DNA of 64,000 nucleotides from Ralstonia soli (GTDB lineage: Bacteria; Pseudomonadota; Gammaproteobacteria; Burkholderiales; Burkholderiaceae): assembly GCF_023955655.1 (NCBI RefSeq), contig NZ_JAMXHT010000009.1, forward strand, positions 62,001-126,000, written 5' to 3'. The notes beneath the pieces are model-generated. The model was given only the letters and a program-made list of their open reading frames with translations. It was not told where the DNA came from and ran no database searches. How positions within the stretch are numbered: the stretch's first letter is position 1; every line of letters starts with the position of its first letter. Shown here one piece after another: positions 46,237 to 57,889 of this stretch. Both the position numbers and the translations under genes were made by a program.

Positions 46237-47010
46237 ATGATCATCGTCCTCTCGCCGGCCAAGTCGCTCGACTACGACACCCCGCCGCGCATCAAGACCC
46301 ACACGCTGCCCGATTTCATCGCGCGCTCCGGAGAACTCATTGAAGTGCTTCGCAAGCTGTCGCCGGCCCAGATCGGCACGCTGATGAAGATTTCCGACCC
46401 GCTGGCGGTGCTCAATGTCACCCGCTACGGGGACTGGTCCACCGAATTCACCGCCGGGAACAGCAAGCAGGCCGCGCTGGCCTTCGATGGCGATGTCTAT
46501 GGCGGGCTCGATGCCAATTCGCTGTCGGCGGACGATCTGCAATTCGCGCAGAAGCACTTGCGCATTCTGTCGGGCCTGTACGGCGTGCTGCGCCCGCTCG
46601 ATTGGATGCAGCCGTACCGCCTGGAAATGGGCACGCGCCTGGCCAACCCGCACGGCAAGGACCTCTACGCCTTCTGGGGCGACGAGGTGACGCTTGCGCT
46701 CAACAAGCTCTTCAAGCAAAGCGATGACCCCGTGCTCGTCAACCTCGCGTCGGAAGAGTATTTCAAGGTGGTGCGGCCGAAAGTGCTCAAGGCACGCATC
46801 GTCACGCCCATCTTCGAGGATTGGAAGAGCGGCCAGTACAAGATCATCTCGTTCTATGCCAAACGCGCGCGTGGCCTGATGGCGCGCTACGCGATCGAGC
46901 ACCGAATCACCGATCCGCGCAAGCTCAAGGCGTTCGATGTCGACGGCTATGCATTTGACGCGGCCGATTCCGACGACGAGCGCTGGGTCTTCCGCCGCAA
47001 GCTCATCTGA
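46237..47010 (+). CDS. yaaA: Peroxide stress protein YaaA (DUF328)
   Basis: A 257-aa cytosolic protein of the YaaA family, which lowers intracellular free iron during hydrogen peroxide stress in Escherichia coli. Hallmarks are [36 protein letters not shown] and [18 protein letters not shown]. Length is standard. The start is 37 bases from the divergent PIN gene; the stop overlaps the next start (TGATG). Confidence 0.94.
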   Translation: MIIVLSPAKSLDYDTPPRIKTHTLPDFIARSGELIEVLRKLSPAQIGTLMKISDPLAVLNVTRYGDWSTEFTAGNSKQAALAFDGDVYGGLDANSLSADDLQFAQKHLRILSGLYGVLRPLDWMQPYRLEMGTRLANPHGKDLYAFWGDEVTLALNKLFKQSDDPVLVNLASEEYFKVVRPKVLKARIVTPIFEDWKSGQYKIISFYAKRARGLMARYAIEHRITDPRKLKAFDVDGYAFDAADSDDERWVFRRKLI

Positions 47011-47024
47011 TGACAGGATTCGAA

Positions 47025-48167
47025 ATGACTTCCCAACCGCACATCTCCAGCGCGTTCGACAGCGGTGCCATCGAGATCGTCGATGCCGCACGCGCGGATG
47101 CCATCCGCCTGCGCATCCGCCGCGACACGCATGCGGACTTCACGCAATGGTTCCACTTCCGCCTGCAAGGCGTGCAGGGGCAGGCGTGCACGCTGGCCCT
47201 CGAAAACGCGGGCGAATGCACCTACGCCGCTGGCTGGAAGGACTACCAGGCCGTCGCCTCGTACGACCGCGAACACTGGTTCCGCGTGCCAACGCGCTAT
47301 GACGGCAAGACCATGACCATCGAGGTGACGCCCGAGCACGACAGCATCTGGTTTGCGTACTTCGAACCGTATTCGGACGAGCGCCACCTCTCGCTGGTGG
47401 CCGCCGCGCAGACCCGGCCCGGCGTGCGCACGCAGCGCTTGGGGCAAACCGTGCAGGGTCGCGACATGACGAGCATCACCGTTGGTGAACCCGGCCCCGG
47501 CAAGAAGAACGTGTGGATCATCGCGCGCCAGCATCCCGGCGAGACGATGGCCGAGTGGTTTGTAGAAGGCCTGCTCGCGCGCTTGACGCGTCAGGGCGTG
47601 TGGAGCGGTGATCCGATTGGCCGCGTGCTCGCCGAGCGCGCCGTCTTCCACATCGTCCCGAACATGAACCCGGATGGTTCGTCGCTCGGCAACCTGCGCA
47701 CCAACGCTGCCGGCGCCAACCTGAACCGCGAGTGGATGGAGCCCGATGCCCGGCGCAGCCCCGAAGTGCTATGCGTGCGCCAGGCCATCGAGCAGACCGG
47801 CGTCGATCTGTTCTTCGACATCCACGGCGACGAGGTACTGCCCTACGTGTTCGTGGCCGGCAGCGAGATGCTGCCAGGCTTTACCGATGCGCAGCGCGCG
47901 GACCAGGATCGCTTTGTGGCGGCCTTCCTGCGCGCCTCGCCAGACTTCCAGACGCAATACGGCTACGAGGCCAGCAAGTACAACGAAGACGCACTCAAGC
48001 TCGCCTCGAAGTACATCGGCCACACTTATGGCTGCCTGTCGTTGACGCTGGAAATGCCGTTCAAGGACAACGCCGACCTGCCCGACGCACGCGTGGGCTG
48101 GGACGGCGCCCGCAGTGCCGCATTGGGTGCGGCCATGCTGCAGGCGATCCTGGAATATCTCGGCTGA
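47025..48167 (+). CDS. M14-family zinc carboxypeptidase (cytosolic type)
   Basis: A 380-aa protein with an N-terminal beta-rich domain (about residues 1-120; FTQWFHFRLQGVQGQACTL) and a C-terminal zinc peptidase domain. Zinc ligands are in ARQHPGETMAEWF (His, Glu) and DLFFDIHGDEVLP (His); the catalytic Glu is in LSLTLEMPFKDN. This layout resembles cytosolic carboxypeptidases of the AGBL group, which trim C-terminal residues; no signal peptide is visible. Starts at 47010 (overlapping the yaaA stop) and 47025 (after ACAGGATTCGAA) are both possible. Confidence 0.87.
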   Translation: MTSQPHISSAFDSGAIEIVDAARADAIRLRIRRDTHADFTQWFHFRLQGVQGQACTLALENAGECTYAAGWKDYQAVASYDREHWFRVPTRYDGKTMTIEVTPEHDSIWFAYFEPYSDERHLSLVAAAQTRPGVRTQRLGQTVQGRDMTSITVGEPGPGKKNVWIIARQHPGETMAEWFVEGLLARLTRQGVWSGDPIGRVLAERAVFHIVPNMNPDGSSLGNLRTNAAGANLNREWMEPDARRSPEVLCVRQAIEQTGVDLFFDIHGDEVLPYVFVAGSEMLPGFTDAQRADQDRFVAAFLRASPDFQTQYGYEASKYNEDALKLASKYIGHTYGCLSLTLEMPFKDNADLPDARVGWDGARSAALGAAMLQAILEYLG

Positions 48168-48171
48168 AGAC

Positions 48172-48208
48172 AACGCAGCGCCGCCCATCCAGGCGGCGCG
48201 CTGCGTTT
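48172..48208. terminator. Bidirectional terminator hairpin between the M14 peptidase and the lipoprotein gene
   Basis: AACGCAGCGCCGCC pairs with GGCGGCGCGCTGCGTT around CATCCA, with a two-base bulge, in the gap between convergent genes. A short TTT follows on the plus strand; the end touches the stop codon of the minus-strand gene. Confidence 0.6.
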
Positions 48209-49055
48209 AGTTGGAAGACGACTTCTTCGTCGTCTTTTTGGTCGTCGACTTGGCGGTGGTTTTGCCCGCCGTTGTCGACTTCGCCTTGGCCGTGCTGCTG
48301 CTCTTGGCAGACTTGCCCGTGGACTTCGTCGAGGCCTTGCCCTTGGCCGTGCTCTTGCCGTGCGCAGCCGCGCTGGTTGTGCAGCGATGGCCGCGGCGGC
48401 AGTGCGTGCGGGTTGCCGTTGACGACGGCGCAACGGCCGGTGCGGCGAACGGCTGGCCGTTGGCATCGAGCAGCTCGTACGCGAGCATCATGCCTTCGTC
48501 ATAACCGCAGCGGATCTTGACCGGTTCCCACTGATCGCTGCCCGTGCCGCGCTTGTGCACGGCGGCATTGAAGCTGACCACGGTAGAGACCTTGACCGCG
48601 CCTTGCTTGCTCGACGAGAAGCGCGAGTCCCACGGTTCGACCTTGGCCTGATCGTTGGACAGCGCGCCAGTTGGCAGGCGGAACTGATCGAAATTGGTGG
48701 AACGCGGAATGATCCAGCTCGCATGCGCGGCGCAGTCAGCCACGTCGGGGCGGGCATTCTCGGATTTGATCAGGCGGTCACGGGTTTGCGCGCGGTATTC
48801 GGACAAGCTCATCTTGTCCTTGGGCGGCAGGTTGACCGTCGTGGTGCCGCCACCGGTATCGGTCGAGCCGAAGACGATGGGCGGCGTGGTCGGTATGGGC
48901 TGGATGGCCGGCTTGGGTTGCGCGGCAGGGGTGCTCGGCGTCGCGGTGGCGGCTTGAGCCGACAGAGCCGACGCATCGGTCGGTTCGGTCTGCAGGTTGG
49001 AGCAGGCGGCCAGCGAAGCGACGACGCCGAGACAGAGTAGTTTGGGTCGCAACAT
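48207..49055 (-). CDS. Lipoprotein with a histone-H1-like Lys/Ser/Thr-rich C-terminal tail (BspC-like)
   Basis: A 282-aa protein. MLRPKLLCLGVVASLAACSN is a lipoprotein signal with lipobox LAAC (Cys19). Then a Pro/Ala/Thr linker (to about residue 75), a conserved central domain (EYRAQTRDRLIK through KIRCGYDEGMMLAYELLD) and a tail of about 60 residues of K/S/T/A/G (HGKSTAKGKASTKS and onward, ending TKKSSSN). Two cysteines in the domain (VADCAAHAS, KIRCGYDE) could pair. I tentatively relate the centre to BspC-domain proteins. The tail is likely to bind polyanions; function unknown. Confidence 0.75.
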   Translation of the reverse strand: MLRPKLLCLGVVASLAACSNLQTEPTDASALSAQAATATPSTPAAQPKPAIQPIPTTPPIVFGSTDTGGGTTTVNLPPKDKMSLSEYRAQTRDRLIKSENARPDVADCAAHASWIIPRSTNFDQFRLPTGALSNDQAKVEPWDSRFSSSKQGAVKVSTVVSFNAAVHKRGTGSDQWEPVKIRCGYDEGMMLAYELLDANGQPFAAPAVAPSSTATRTHCRRGHRCTTSAAAHGKSTAKGKASTKSTGKSAKSSSTAKAKSTTAGKTTAKSTTKKTTKKSSSN

Positions 49056-49205
49056 CACGAGAGTTACAGGGTGTCGGCGTGGAAAGTCGCCATGATAGAG
49101 GAAAGCCCACGCTGAAAGTTCCTGCGGGTTACCCCAATGCGTCCGCAATGGGGCCCATCCGGCGATTTAGCTGTAACAGCGCGTTACGAGGTGACTACGC
49201 GGCAA

Positions 49206-50804
49206 TCACTGCTTGGTGAACAGCCACGCGAGCGACCATTCGTCGGTGCGTGCTTCATAGCGGATGCCTTTGCGCATGGCCCATGTGGCGAGCTGGTGGT
49301 GCGACGGGATGATCGCGACGTCCTGTTGCGCAAAGCGCGCGGCGGTCTTGGCGGCCTGCTCATGGGCCTGTTCGCTCGAGACGGTCGACAGCGACGTCTG
49401 CACAAGCTTGTCGAGTTCGGGGTTGCTGTAGCGGCCCCAGTTCCACGAGCCGTAGCCGGTTTGCGCATTGGGCGTGCCGAGAATGCTGCGCAGCGCCACA
49501 TCCGCCGCCACGGAGCCCCAGCCGAGCATCATGAACGAGAACTCGCCCTGACGTGCGCGCGAGAAGTACGCCGCCACCGGCAGCGTTTCCACCTTCGTCT
49601 GAATGCCGATGCGTGTGAGGAATTGCGCGGTCGTCTGCGCGACCTGCGCGTCATTCAGATAGCGGTTGTTGGTGGCGTGCAGCGTCAGCCCGAAGCCGTT
49701 CGGATAACCGGCTTCGGCAAGCAGTTTCTTCGCGCGCTCCGGGTCGTACCCAATCGGCTTGCCGCCGGGATGGCCGAAGATCTGCGGCGACACGATGCTC
49801 GATGCCACCACGCCCTGGCCCTCGAGCACGCGGCTGACGATGGCATCGCGGTTGATGGCCAGCTCGATGGCTTCACGCACGCGATGATCCTTGAACGGAT
49901 TCTTGGCGAGCGGCTTGCCGGCCTTGTCCGTGATGAACGGCGACACGTCGCGGCTCTGGTCCATTTGCCAGAAGATCGTGCGCCACGACACCTGCTGTTC
50001 GAGGTGGAACTTCGGATTCTGCTTGATGCGCGGCACATCGGCGGCGGGCACGGCCTCGACGACATCCACGTCACCCGAGAGCAGGGCGGCAGTGCGCGCG
50101 GCGTTGTCGGTGATGATCTTGAAGGTGACCTTGTCCCATTGTGGTGCGCGGCCCCAGTAGTGCGGGTTCTTCTTCAGCACGATTTCCTGGCCGCGCGTGA
50201 AGTGGTCGAACAGGAACGGGCCCGTGCCGATCATCGCGCGGCCCGCATCGAAGTCCGCTTGCGATGCATCGGCCACCTTCTTGGGGATGATCGGCAGGCT
50301 GTTCAGGTCGTTGGGGATGCTCGCGTAGTTCGGGATCGACATCTTTAGCCGCACCGTGAGCGGATCGACGATCTGCACCTCGGTGATTGACTTGGTGTAG
50401 CTCGTGAACGGGCCCGGGCTGTTGGTCAGGCGCGCAGGCCGTTCGATCGAGGCTTTCACGTCTTCGCCGGTGAACGGCGTGCCGTCGCTCCACTTCACGT
50501 TGGGGCGCAGCTTGATTTCCCAGGTGTTGGGATCGACGGCCTTCCATGACGTGGCCAGGCCCGGCGTGTAGCGGCCGTTCTTGTCGAGGAACACCAGCGA
50601 CTCGAAGACGTGCAGCGCCATGGCGTTGTTGGGCCCGGCGTTGTTCCATTGCGGGTCCATCGACGTGACGTCGGCGGACAGGCCGATGCGCAGGTCGTCG
50701 GCCTGCGCAGCGAGCGGCACCGCGACAGCCGCAGCCAGCGCGCATGCGGCGAGGTTGCGGATCAAGGCGCGGATTGGACCACCAAAGAGGGGACGGGTTG
50801 TCAT
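49206..50804 (-). CDS. Peptide/oligopeptide ABC transporter substrate-binding protein (SBP family 5)
   Basis: A 532-aa periplasmic binding protein. The signal peptide (residues 1 to about 38) ends near LAAQADDLRIGL, and the family 5 layout follows: SADVTSMDPQWNNAGPNNAM, then VFESLVFLDKNGRYTPGL and KWSDGTPFTGEDV. I start at MTTRPLFGG, preceded by CTGGAGCCCCCG. No permease or ATPase genes are adjacent, so it is an orphan binding protein that must use components encoded elsewhere. Ligand cannot be predicted. Confidence 0.9.
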   Translation of the reverse strand: MTTRPLFGGPIRALIRNLAACALAAAVAVPLAAQADDLRIGLSADVTSMDPQWNNAGPNNAMALHVFESLVFLDKNGRYTPGLATSWKAVDPNTWEIKLRPNVKWSDGTPFTGEDVKASIERPARLTNSPGPFTSYTKSITEVQIVDPLTVRLKMSIPNYASIPNDLNSLPIIPKKVADASQADFDAGRAMIGTGPFLFDHFTRGQEIVLKKNPHYWGRAPQWDKVTFKIITDNAARTAALLSGDVDVVEAVPAADVPRIKQNPKFHLEQQVSWRTIFWQMDQSRDVSPFITDKAGKPLAKNPFKDHRVREAIELAINRDAIVSRVLEGQGVVASSIVSPQIFGHPGGKPIGYDPERAKKLLAEAGYPNGFGLTLHATNNRYLNDAQVAQTTAQFLTRIGIQTKVETLPVAAYFSRARQGEFSFMMLGWGSVAADVALRSILGTPNAQTGYGSWNWGRYSNPELDKLVQTSLSTVSSEQAHEQAAKTAARFAQQDVAIIPSHHQLATWAMRKGIRYEARTDEWSLAWLFTKQ

Positions 50805-50922
50805 CGGGGGCTCCAGGGGTTCGGGCAGTGATGCCATGTGGCGGGAGATCGTCATTGTGCCGCAGCCGGGTTTTGCGCGCGCGACGCAAACCGACAATCA
50901 ATATGAACGACGGCGGCGCAAT

Positions 50923-50947
50923 AAAAAAGCCACCCGAAGGTGGCTTT
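50923..50947 (-). terminator. Terminator of the DUF2863 gene
   Basis: On the minus strand AAAGCCACC pairs with GGTGGCTTT around TTCG, followed by TTTT-A. It is 18 bases after the DUF2863 stop. Confidence 0.9.
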
Positions 50948-50964
50948 GGTGAGCGCCTCGCCGG

Positions 50965-52176
50965 TCAGTGGAACAACGGCTGCTGCGTGGGCGCGTCTTC
51001 CGGCATTTCTGCGTGGACGATCTCGGCCGCACGGTCGGCGTAGAGCGGGGCGCCGCAGTCTTCGCAGTATTCCGGCTCGAAGAGCTGGCCGTGGCGGAAG
51101 ATGTCTTCGATGCCGCAGGCGCGCAGTTCGTCGCAGATCTGCTCCAGCGGGCTGCCGGGCTCGCCTTCGGCCGTCACATCCGTGGCGCCCCCGTCGCGGC
51201 CGTAGACAGGCCAGACGATGCCGTAGATGAGATCTTTTTCACCGCGCACGGTGAAGGCCACGCGGTATTCCTCGATCTGTTCTTCGCCAAACGCACCGAT
51301 GATGGCCGCGAAGCGGTTGGCCGGCATATCGAGTGCGCCCTGCAGGTAATTGACGGCAGCGCGCACGGTGAGCGGGCGGATCTGCTTGTCGGATTCGCGG
51401 CAGGACAGGAAGAAGGCGTCGGGCAGCAGCAGATCGAATTCGCAGCCGGGCATCAGCGTGGAGATGGTCGGCGTGACTTGTTCGCGCCATTGCTCCAGGC
51501 AGGCGGAGCGCTCTGCGTGGTGCTCCTTGGCGTCTTCCTGCCAGCGGAACAGCGCCTGGCCGTGCTGTGCCACGACGATGGCCACGAGGTAACGCGGGTC
51601 GGCCAGGATCGGCGCCGTTTCGGGCATATCTCGCAAATCGACCTTGGCCGGCTGACCCGACAGCGCATAGGCAGCCAGTTTGTGCGTGAGCGCGAAAGTG
51701 TCGGAATGCGTGCGCGGGAGCTGATCGATGCTGTACAGGTAAGGTGCCAGCGCCACGCGTGCGTTCGAGGCCATCACATGCGCCTGCAGGTGCACCTGCA
51801 GTGTTTGCGCCAGTTCGGGCTTGATCGTGCCCGACGGGATCATGTAGCGCGTGTGCGCCAGGATGGGGGCCGCGATCAGCAGTGCGTCATATTCCACGCC
51901 GCCCGAGGTGAGGATGGCCGATTCGGCCAGCGTCTCGGCCTGTTCGGCCAGCACGTCGGAGGCTTCCTCGTTGTGCTTGAAGAGATGGTCGAGCGCAGCG
52001 TCCAGCGCGGTCTGGCTGCCGTTTTTGAGCAGCCGGGAAAGGCGTTCGGACAGCCGTTGTTCCCAATAGACGTCTTCGATGCGGCTGCCTGACGCATCAA
52101 GCGCCAGTGCGTCGGCCACCAGCCGTTCTGCATCGGGGGAAAGACGTTGGGGAGCCTTGGAGCGGAATCCTGCCAT
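50965..52176 (-). CDS. DUF2863 family protein
   Basis: A 403-aa soluble protein matching the DUF2863 family of beta-proteobacteria. It begins MAGFRSKAPQRLSPDAERL and ends with a cysteine pair EYCEDCGAPLYADR that may bind zinc. The middle includes PGCEFDLLLPDAFFLSCRE. I recognise no enzyme motif. No signal peptide or membrane helix. It is a monocistronic-looking gene with its own terminator. Confidence 0.85.
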   Translation of the reverse strand: MAGFRSKAPQRLSPDAERLVADALALDASGSRIEDVYWEQRLSERLSRLLKNGSQTALDAALDHLFKHNEEASDVLAEQAETLAESAILTSGGVEYDALLIAAPILAHTRYMIPSGTIKPELAQTLQVHLQAHVMASNARVALAPYLYSIDQLPRTHSDTFALTHKLAAYALSGQPAKVDLRDMPETAPILADPRYLVAIVVAQHGQALFRWQEDAKEHHAERSACLEQWREQVTPTISTLMPGCEFDLLLPDAFFLSCRESDKQIRPLTVRAAVNYLQGALDMPANRFAAIIGAFGEEQIEEYRVAFTVRGEKDLIYGIVWPVYGRDGGATDVTAEGEPGSPLEQICDELRACGIEDIFRHGQLFEPEYCEDCGAPLYADRAAEIVHAEMPEDAPTQQPLFH

Positions 52177-52274
52177 GCTGTGCCGTACCGGTCGATTGGA
52201 AGAAAGAAGGGGCGTTATTTTACCCTCGTATGCCGCCGTGCGAAGCGCATCGGCGAAACCCTAGGTCGAAAACC

Positions 52275-52547
52275 TTAGGGTTTGGCGGCGGGGGCCGATG
52301 CCTCGGCTGTCACGCTGCTCGCGGCGGCGGGTGCTGAAGCTGTTGCCGGCAAGGCTGCTGCAGGGGTGCTGGCCGGCGTATCGGCGGCCGGTGCGGGCAC
52401 CGGCATGGGCGGAGGGGGTGGAACAGGGGCAGCCGCCACAGCAGGCACTACGGGCGCCGGGATCTGGGCGTCAGTCTGCGGCGCCTTGAACAGGATGTAA
52501 AACACGGCAGCCGCCACGACGATTAAGGCTAAGACCACTTGAGCCAT
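52275..52547 (-). CDS. Small membrane-anchored Pro/Ala-rich protein
   Basis: A 90-aa protein with one N-terminal hydrophobic helix (AQVVLALIVVAAAVFYILF) and a proline/alanine-rich remainder (PAPVVPAVAAAPVPPPPP). Such composition fits a periplasmic or cell-wall-spanning extension. I do not recognise the family. It lies about 100 bases upstream of the DUF2863 gene. The high-GC composition makes chance openness possible, but the anchored-helix N-terminus argues for a real gene. Confidence 0.55.
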   Translation of the reverse strand: MAQVVLALIVVAAAVFYILFKAPQTDAQIPAPVVPAVAAAPVPPPPPMPVPAPAADTPASTPAAALPATASAPAAASSVTAEASAPAAKP

Positions 52548-52676
52548 GGGTGCGGGACTCCAGCAATGAAATGATCAGGCGATGGTGGCCGGTGCATCAC
52601 GCGGCCTATTCGGCACACTGTACCAAAGGCTGTGCGCCGGTTGGGGCGTCGTCACCTTGTTTGATTCGGCAAGCAA

Positions 52677-52705
52677 TAAAAAAGCCGGCTCCAAAGAGCC
52701 GGCTT
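52677..52705 (-). terminator. Terminator of acnA
   Basis: On the minus strand AAGCCGGCTC pairs with GAGCCGGCTT around TTTG, followed by a run of T's. It lies 29 bases after the acnA stop. Confidence 0.9.
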
Positions 52706-52733
52706 CCGATCTGCTACAGCGCAGCGTGATGGC

Positions 52734-55439
<2,706 letters not shown>

Positions 55440-55509
55440 GGCATGACTCCAGGCTAGGATTGCGCGGGGTACCGGGGTACTCGTTGCGGATACATTCAAA
55501 TCAACAAAA

Positions 55510-55893
55510 TCAAGTCACGTACAAATCGATAGACGCACTGGCCGGCACGGCCGGTAGTCGGTGCGGTGCCACGACACGATCGAGCGCCTTGCCGCCGTTG
55601 AAGCGGGCGGTGTTGCCATGGGCAATCGAACACTTTTCCGTGTCGTGTTCATTCCCGGTGAGCAGCGCATTTCCCGCATGGGCGAGTTTCATGCGCAGCC
55701 CGTGGGCGATGGAATCTTGGTGATCTTCGGCCATGCGATGGCCGAAGACGTTTGAGCCGGGCGCCGCCGCGCCATGTGGTATGGCGGCCTCTGGCACGTC
55801 GGGCCCCAGGACCTTGGCCAGCCAGAACACGTTCACGTCATCCGTGAGGATTGTGCCGTGTGCCGGGCGAATGGTCGCAGCCGTTGCGGGCAT
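55510..55893 (-). CDS. Hypothetical protein upstream of acnA
   Basis: A 127-codon frame with the G/C-ending codon preference of its neighbours (for example GTG, CTG, GCC, ACC throughout). The protein has no signal peptide or membrane helix and reads [19 protein letters not shown] and [19 protein letters not shown] do not recognise it. It lies 70 bases upstream of acnA on the same strand. If it is not a gene, the whole 487-bp stretch 55440-55926 is an untranslated upstream region of acnA. Confidence 0.45.
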   Translation of the reverse strand: MPATAATIRPAHGTILTDDVNVFWLAKVLGPDVPEAAIPHGAAAPGSNVFGHRMAEDHQDSIAHGLRMKLAHAGNALLTGNEHDTEKCSIAHGNTARFNGGKALDRVVAPHRLPAVPASASIDLYVT

Positions 55894-55926
55894 GGGAAGG
55901 TCCTGTGGGCCTGTTGCTTCTTGATG

Positions 55927-56487
55927 TTACGGCTTGGCCGGTTGCGCGGCGCTGCCGGAGGCGTCCGGGGCGGGCGCGGGCGCCGGTGCCGCGTTGTCTT
56001 GCATCATCAGCGGCAGACCGGCTGGTGCGCGCAGGGCGCCGGCTTGCGTCGGAGCCGGTGCGCCGGCGGCCATCTCTGCGGTTTGGCACTCATCGGCCAG
56101 GCGGTGGCCTTCGTTGCGGTCGAACAGCATCGACTTGGACGGGATCACGACCAGGTCCATGCCGGTCTTCTGGTCGAAGTAGCGGTCCGCACCGGTGCGG
56201 GTCAATTGGCGCGGCAGCTGGTAATTCTTGCCCTTCCAGTGCATCGTGATGATCTGGTCGCGGGCCATGTCGCCCTTGATGTAGAGCTCGTTGCCGAGCT
56301 CGCACTTCCATTGCACGCCTTCGGGTTGAACAGCGGCCACCGGAGCGGCTTTCTTGGCGGCCTTTTTCTTGGCCGGAGCCTTCTTTTTGGCTGCCGGCTT
56401 GGCGGTCGACGTGGTCTGGGCGGTTGCGTACTGCGATGCGGCAACGGACAGGATGCCGGCGCAGGCACCCACGATGAACTTGTTCAT
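55927..56487 (-). CDS. Secreted protein with an MliC-like (lysozyme inhibitor) domain
   Basis: A 186-aa exported protein. Signal peptide MNKFIVGACAGILSVAASQ ends near residue 23 (YATAQ). A Lys/Ala/Pro-rich linker follows (AAKKKAPAKKKAAKKAAP, about residues 30-47), then a domain beginning VQWKCELGNELYIKGD and reaching RLADECQTAEM. This resembles the MliC/PliC fold: a beta-rich domain bounded by two cysteines, with a MDLVVIPSKSMLF core. The C-terminal 40 residues are Pro/Ala-rich. ATG follows a CCGAAGGAAACCT Shine-Dalgarno. The inhibitor role is inference. Confidence 0.7.
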   Translation of the reverse strand: MNKFIVGACAGILSVAASQYATAQTTSTAKPAAKKKAPAKKKAAKKAAPVAAVQPEGVQWKCELGNELYIKGDMARDQIITMHWKGKNYQLPRQLTRTGADRYFDQKTGMDLVVIPSKSMLFDRNEGHRLADECQTAEMAAGAPAPTQAGALRAPAGLPLMMQDNAAPAPAPAPDASGSAAQPAKP

Positions 56488-56765
56488 AGGTTTCCTTCGG
56501 TAAGACAGGTGGGGGGAGGCGGTTGCCAGGCCACGGAACGCCACGGCATTTCGCACACCGGCCGGTATTTTGACCGATTTGCACGCCATGCCCAACGTTC
56601 TGTTACATCGCGATGCAACCGTTCGCCCAAACGTGGGTGTCGGGCGACATGCGACGCGGTTTCCGGGCGATTATCCTCGCGCTTTGTGTCTTCCGTTCTC
56701 CTCGTTTTTTGTTGATCGGTGGTCCGGGTCAGTCGAGGTTTGGGGCTGCGCTCCGGTGCCGCCGT

Positions 56766-57746
56766 TCAGGCGAAGAAACGCGCAACGGCATCGGCCGGCA
56801 TTTCCACGCCGGTGGTGTGCGCGCGCTGCAGCACGGCCCACCAGTAGCGGTAGCTTGCCCGGTCGTGCAGCCGGCCTTCATGCTGGATCGGTCCCCACGA
56901 GGCATCCTGCGCCTGCGCAAGAATGGCCGCGGCCTGTGTCACTTCGTCGTGCGACGGGCGGAACGCCGAGACGATCGGCGCGATCTGGTCGGGGTGGATG
57001 CTCCACTTGCGCAGATAGCCGAATTCATTGCGGGCGCGCAGCGCATCGGCGCCTGCGCGGTCCGGATGCTTGATGTCGGTGCTGACGTTGTGCGACGGCA
57101 CCTTGCCGTACGCATGGCAGGCGGCCGAAATGTCGGACAGTGCGCGGCGAATCAGCGGATGCTCGAACTGTTCCGGCGAGCCCATCGCCGCGCCGGGAAT
57201 CGCGCCGTTGTGCGCAGAGACGAAATCCATCAGCCCGAAGCTCAGGCATTCCACCTGCACCAGCGAGGCGATATCGAACACCTGCGCCAGCGCGCCATGC
57301 GTCTCGATCAGCACGTGGATCGGCAGGTGTCGAGCAATACCGGCGGCGCGCGCGGCCTGGTTCACGCGATCGGTCACGCGGGCCACTTCCACCACGTCGC
57401 GCACCTTGGGCACGGTCACATAGGCTAGGCGGCTGCCGGCCTGGCTTATGAGGATGTCGACATCCTGCGTCCAGGCGTCGTGGCTCGGGTCGTGGATGCG
57501 TACGCCAACGCGGTTGAAGCGGTTGTCGTCGCTGTTGATGAGCGCGGCGGCCAGTTCGGCGTGCGCGCGTTCGTGGCCGACGGCGGCGCCATCTTCGCAG
57601 TCAAACGTGATGTCGAAGACGGGGCCAAGGGCTTGTTGCAGGGCGAGCGACTTGCGCATCAGCTTTTCGGCGCCCGCATAGTGGTCGCAGACCGGCAACT
57701 GGGCCGGCATGGCATCGTCCTGGAACAAAACCTCGGTGGGGTGCAC
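56766..57746 (-). CDS. HpcH/HpaI aldolase/citrate lyase-family CoA-ester lyase
   Basis: A 326-aa TIM-barrel enzyme of the CitE/malyl-CoA lyase group. The Mg2+-binding acidic residues are in ITFDCEDGAAVGHE and HVLIETHGALAQV, and substrate-facing LSFGLMDFVSAHNG follows. The start is taken as GTG 57746 (VHPTEVLFQD) because homologues keep a VLF-type N-terminus before PVCDHYAG; ATG 57710 is the alternative. It lies downstream of mdh on the same strand, past the mdh terminator. Likely a beta-hydroxyacyl-CoA lyase; substrate uncertain. Confidence 0.86.
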   Translation of the reverse strand: MHPTEVLFQDDAMPAQLPVCDHYAGAEKLMRKSLALQQALGPVFDITFDCEDGAAVGHERAHAELAAALINSDDNRFNRVGVRIHDPSHDAWTQDVDILISQAGSRLAYVTVPKVRDVVEVARVTDRVNQAARAAGIARHLPIHVLIETHGALAQVFDIASLVQVECLSFGLMDFVSAHNGAIPGAAMGSPEQFEHPLIRRALSDISAACHAYGKVPSHNVSTDIKHPDRAGADALRARNEFGYLRKWSIHPDQIAPIVSAFRPSHDEVTQAAAILAQAQDASWGPIQHEGRLHDRASYRYWWAVLQRAHTTGVEMPADAVARFFA

Positions 57747-57832
57747 TGCGTTGTATTCGGTTATTGGCGCTTGTGCCGCTTGTGCCGCTTGTAGGGCTTG
57801 CGGCGCCTGGGGTTCTGCGTCGTTGCAGATGC

Positions 57833-57870
57833 AAAAAAACCGGAGGGTTCGCTGCCGATCCGCTCCGGTT
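57833..57870 (-). terminator. Terminator of mdh
   Basis: On the minus strand AACCGGAG pairs with CTCCGGTT around a 17-base loop, followed by a T-run. It lies 20 bases after the mdh stop. Confidence 0.75.
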
Positions 57871-57889
57871 CTTCCTTAGATCATGCCGA

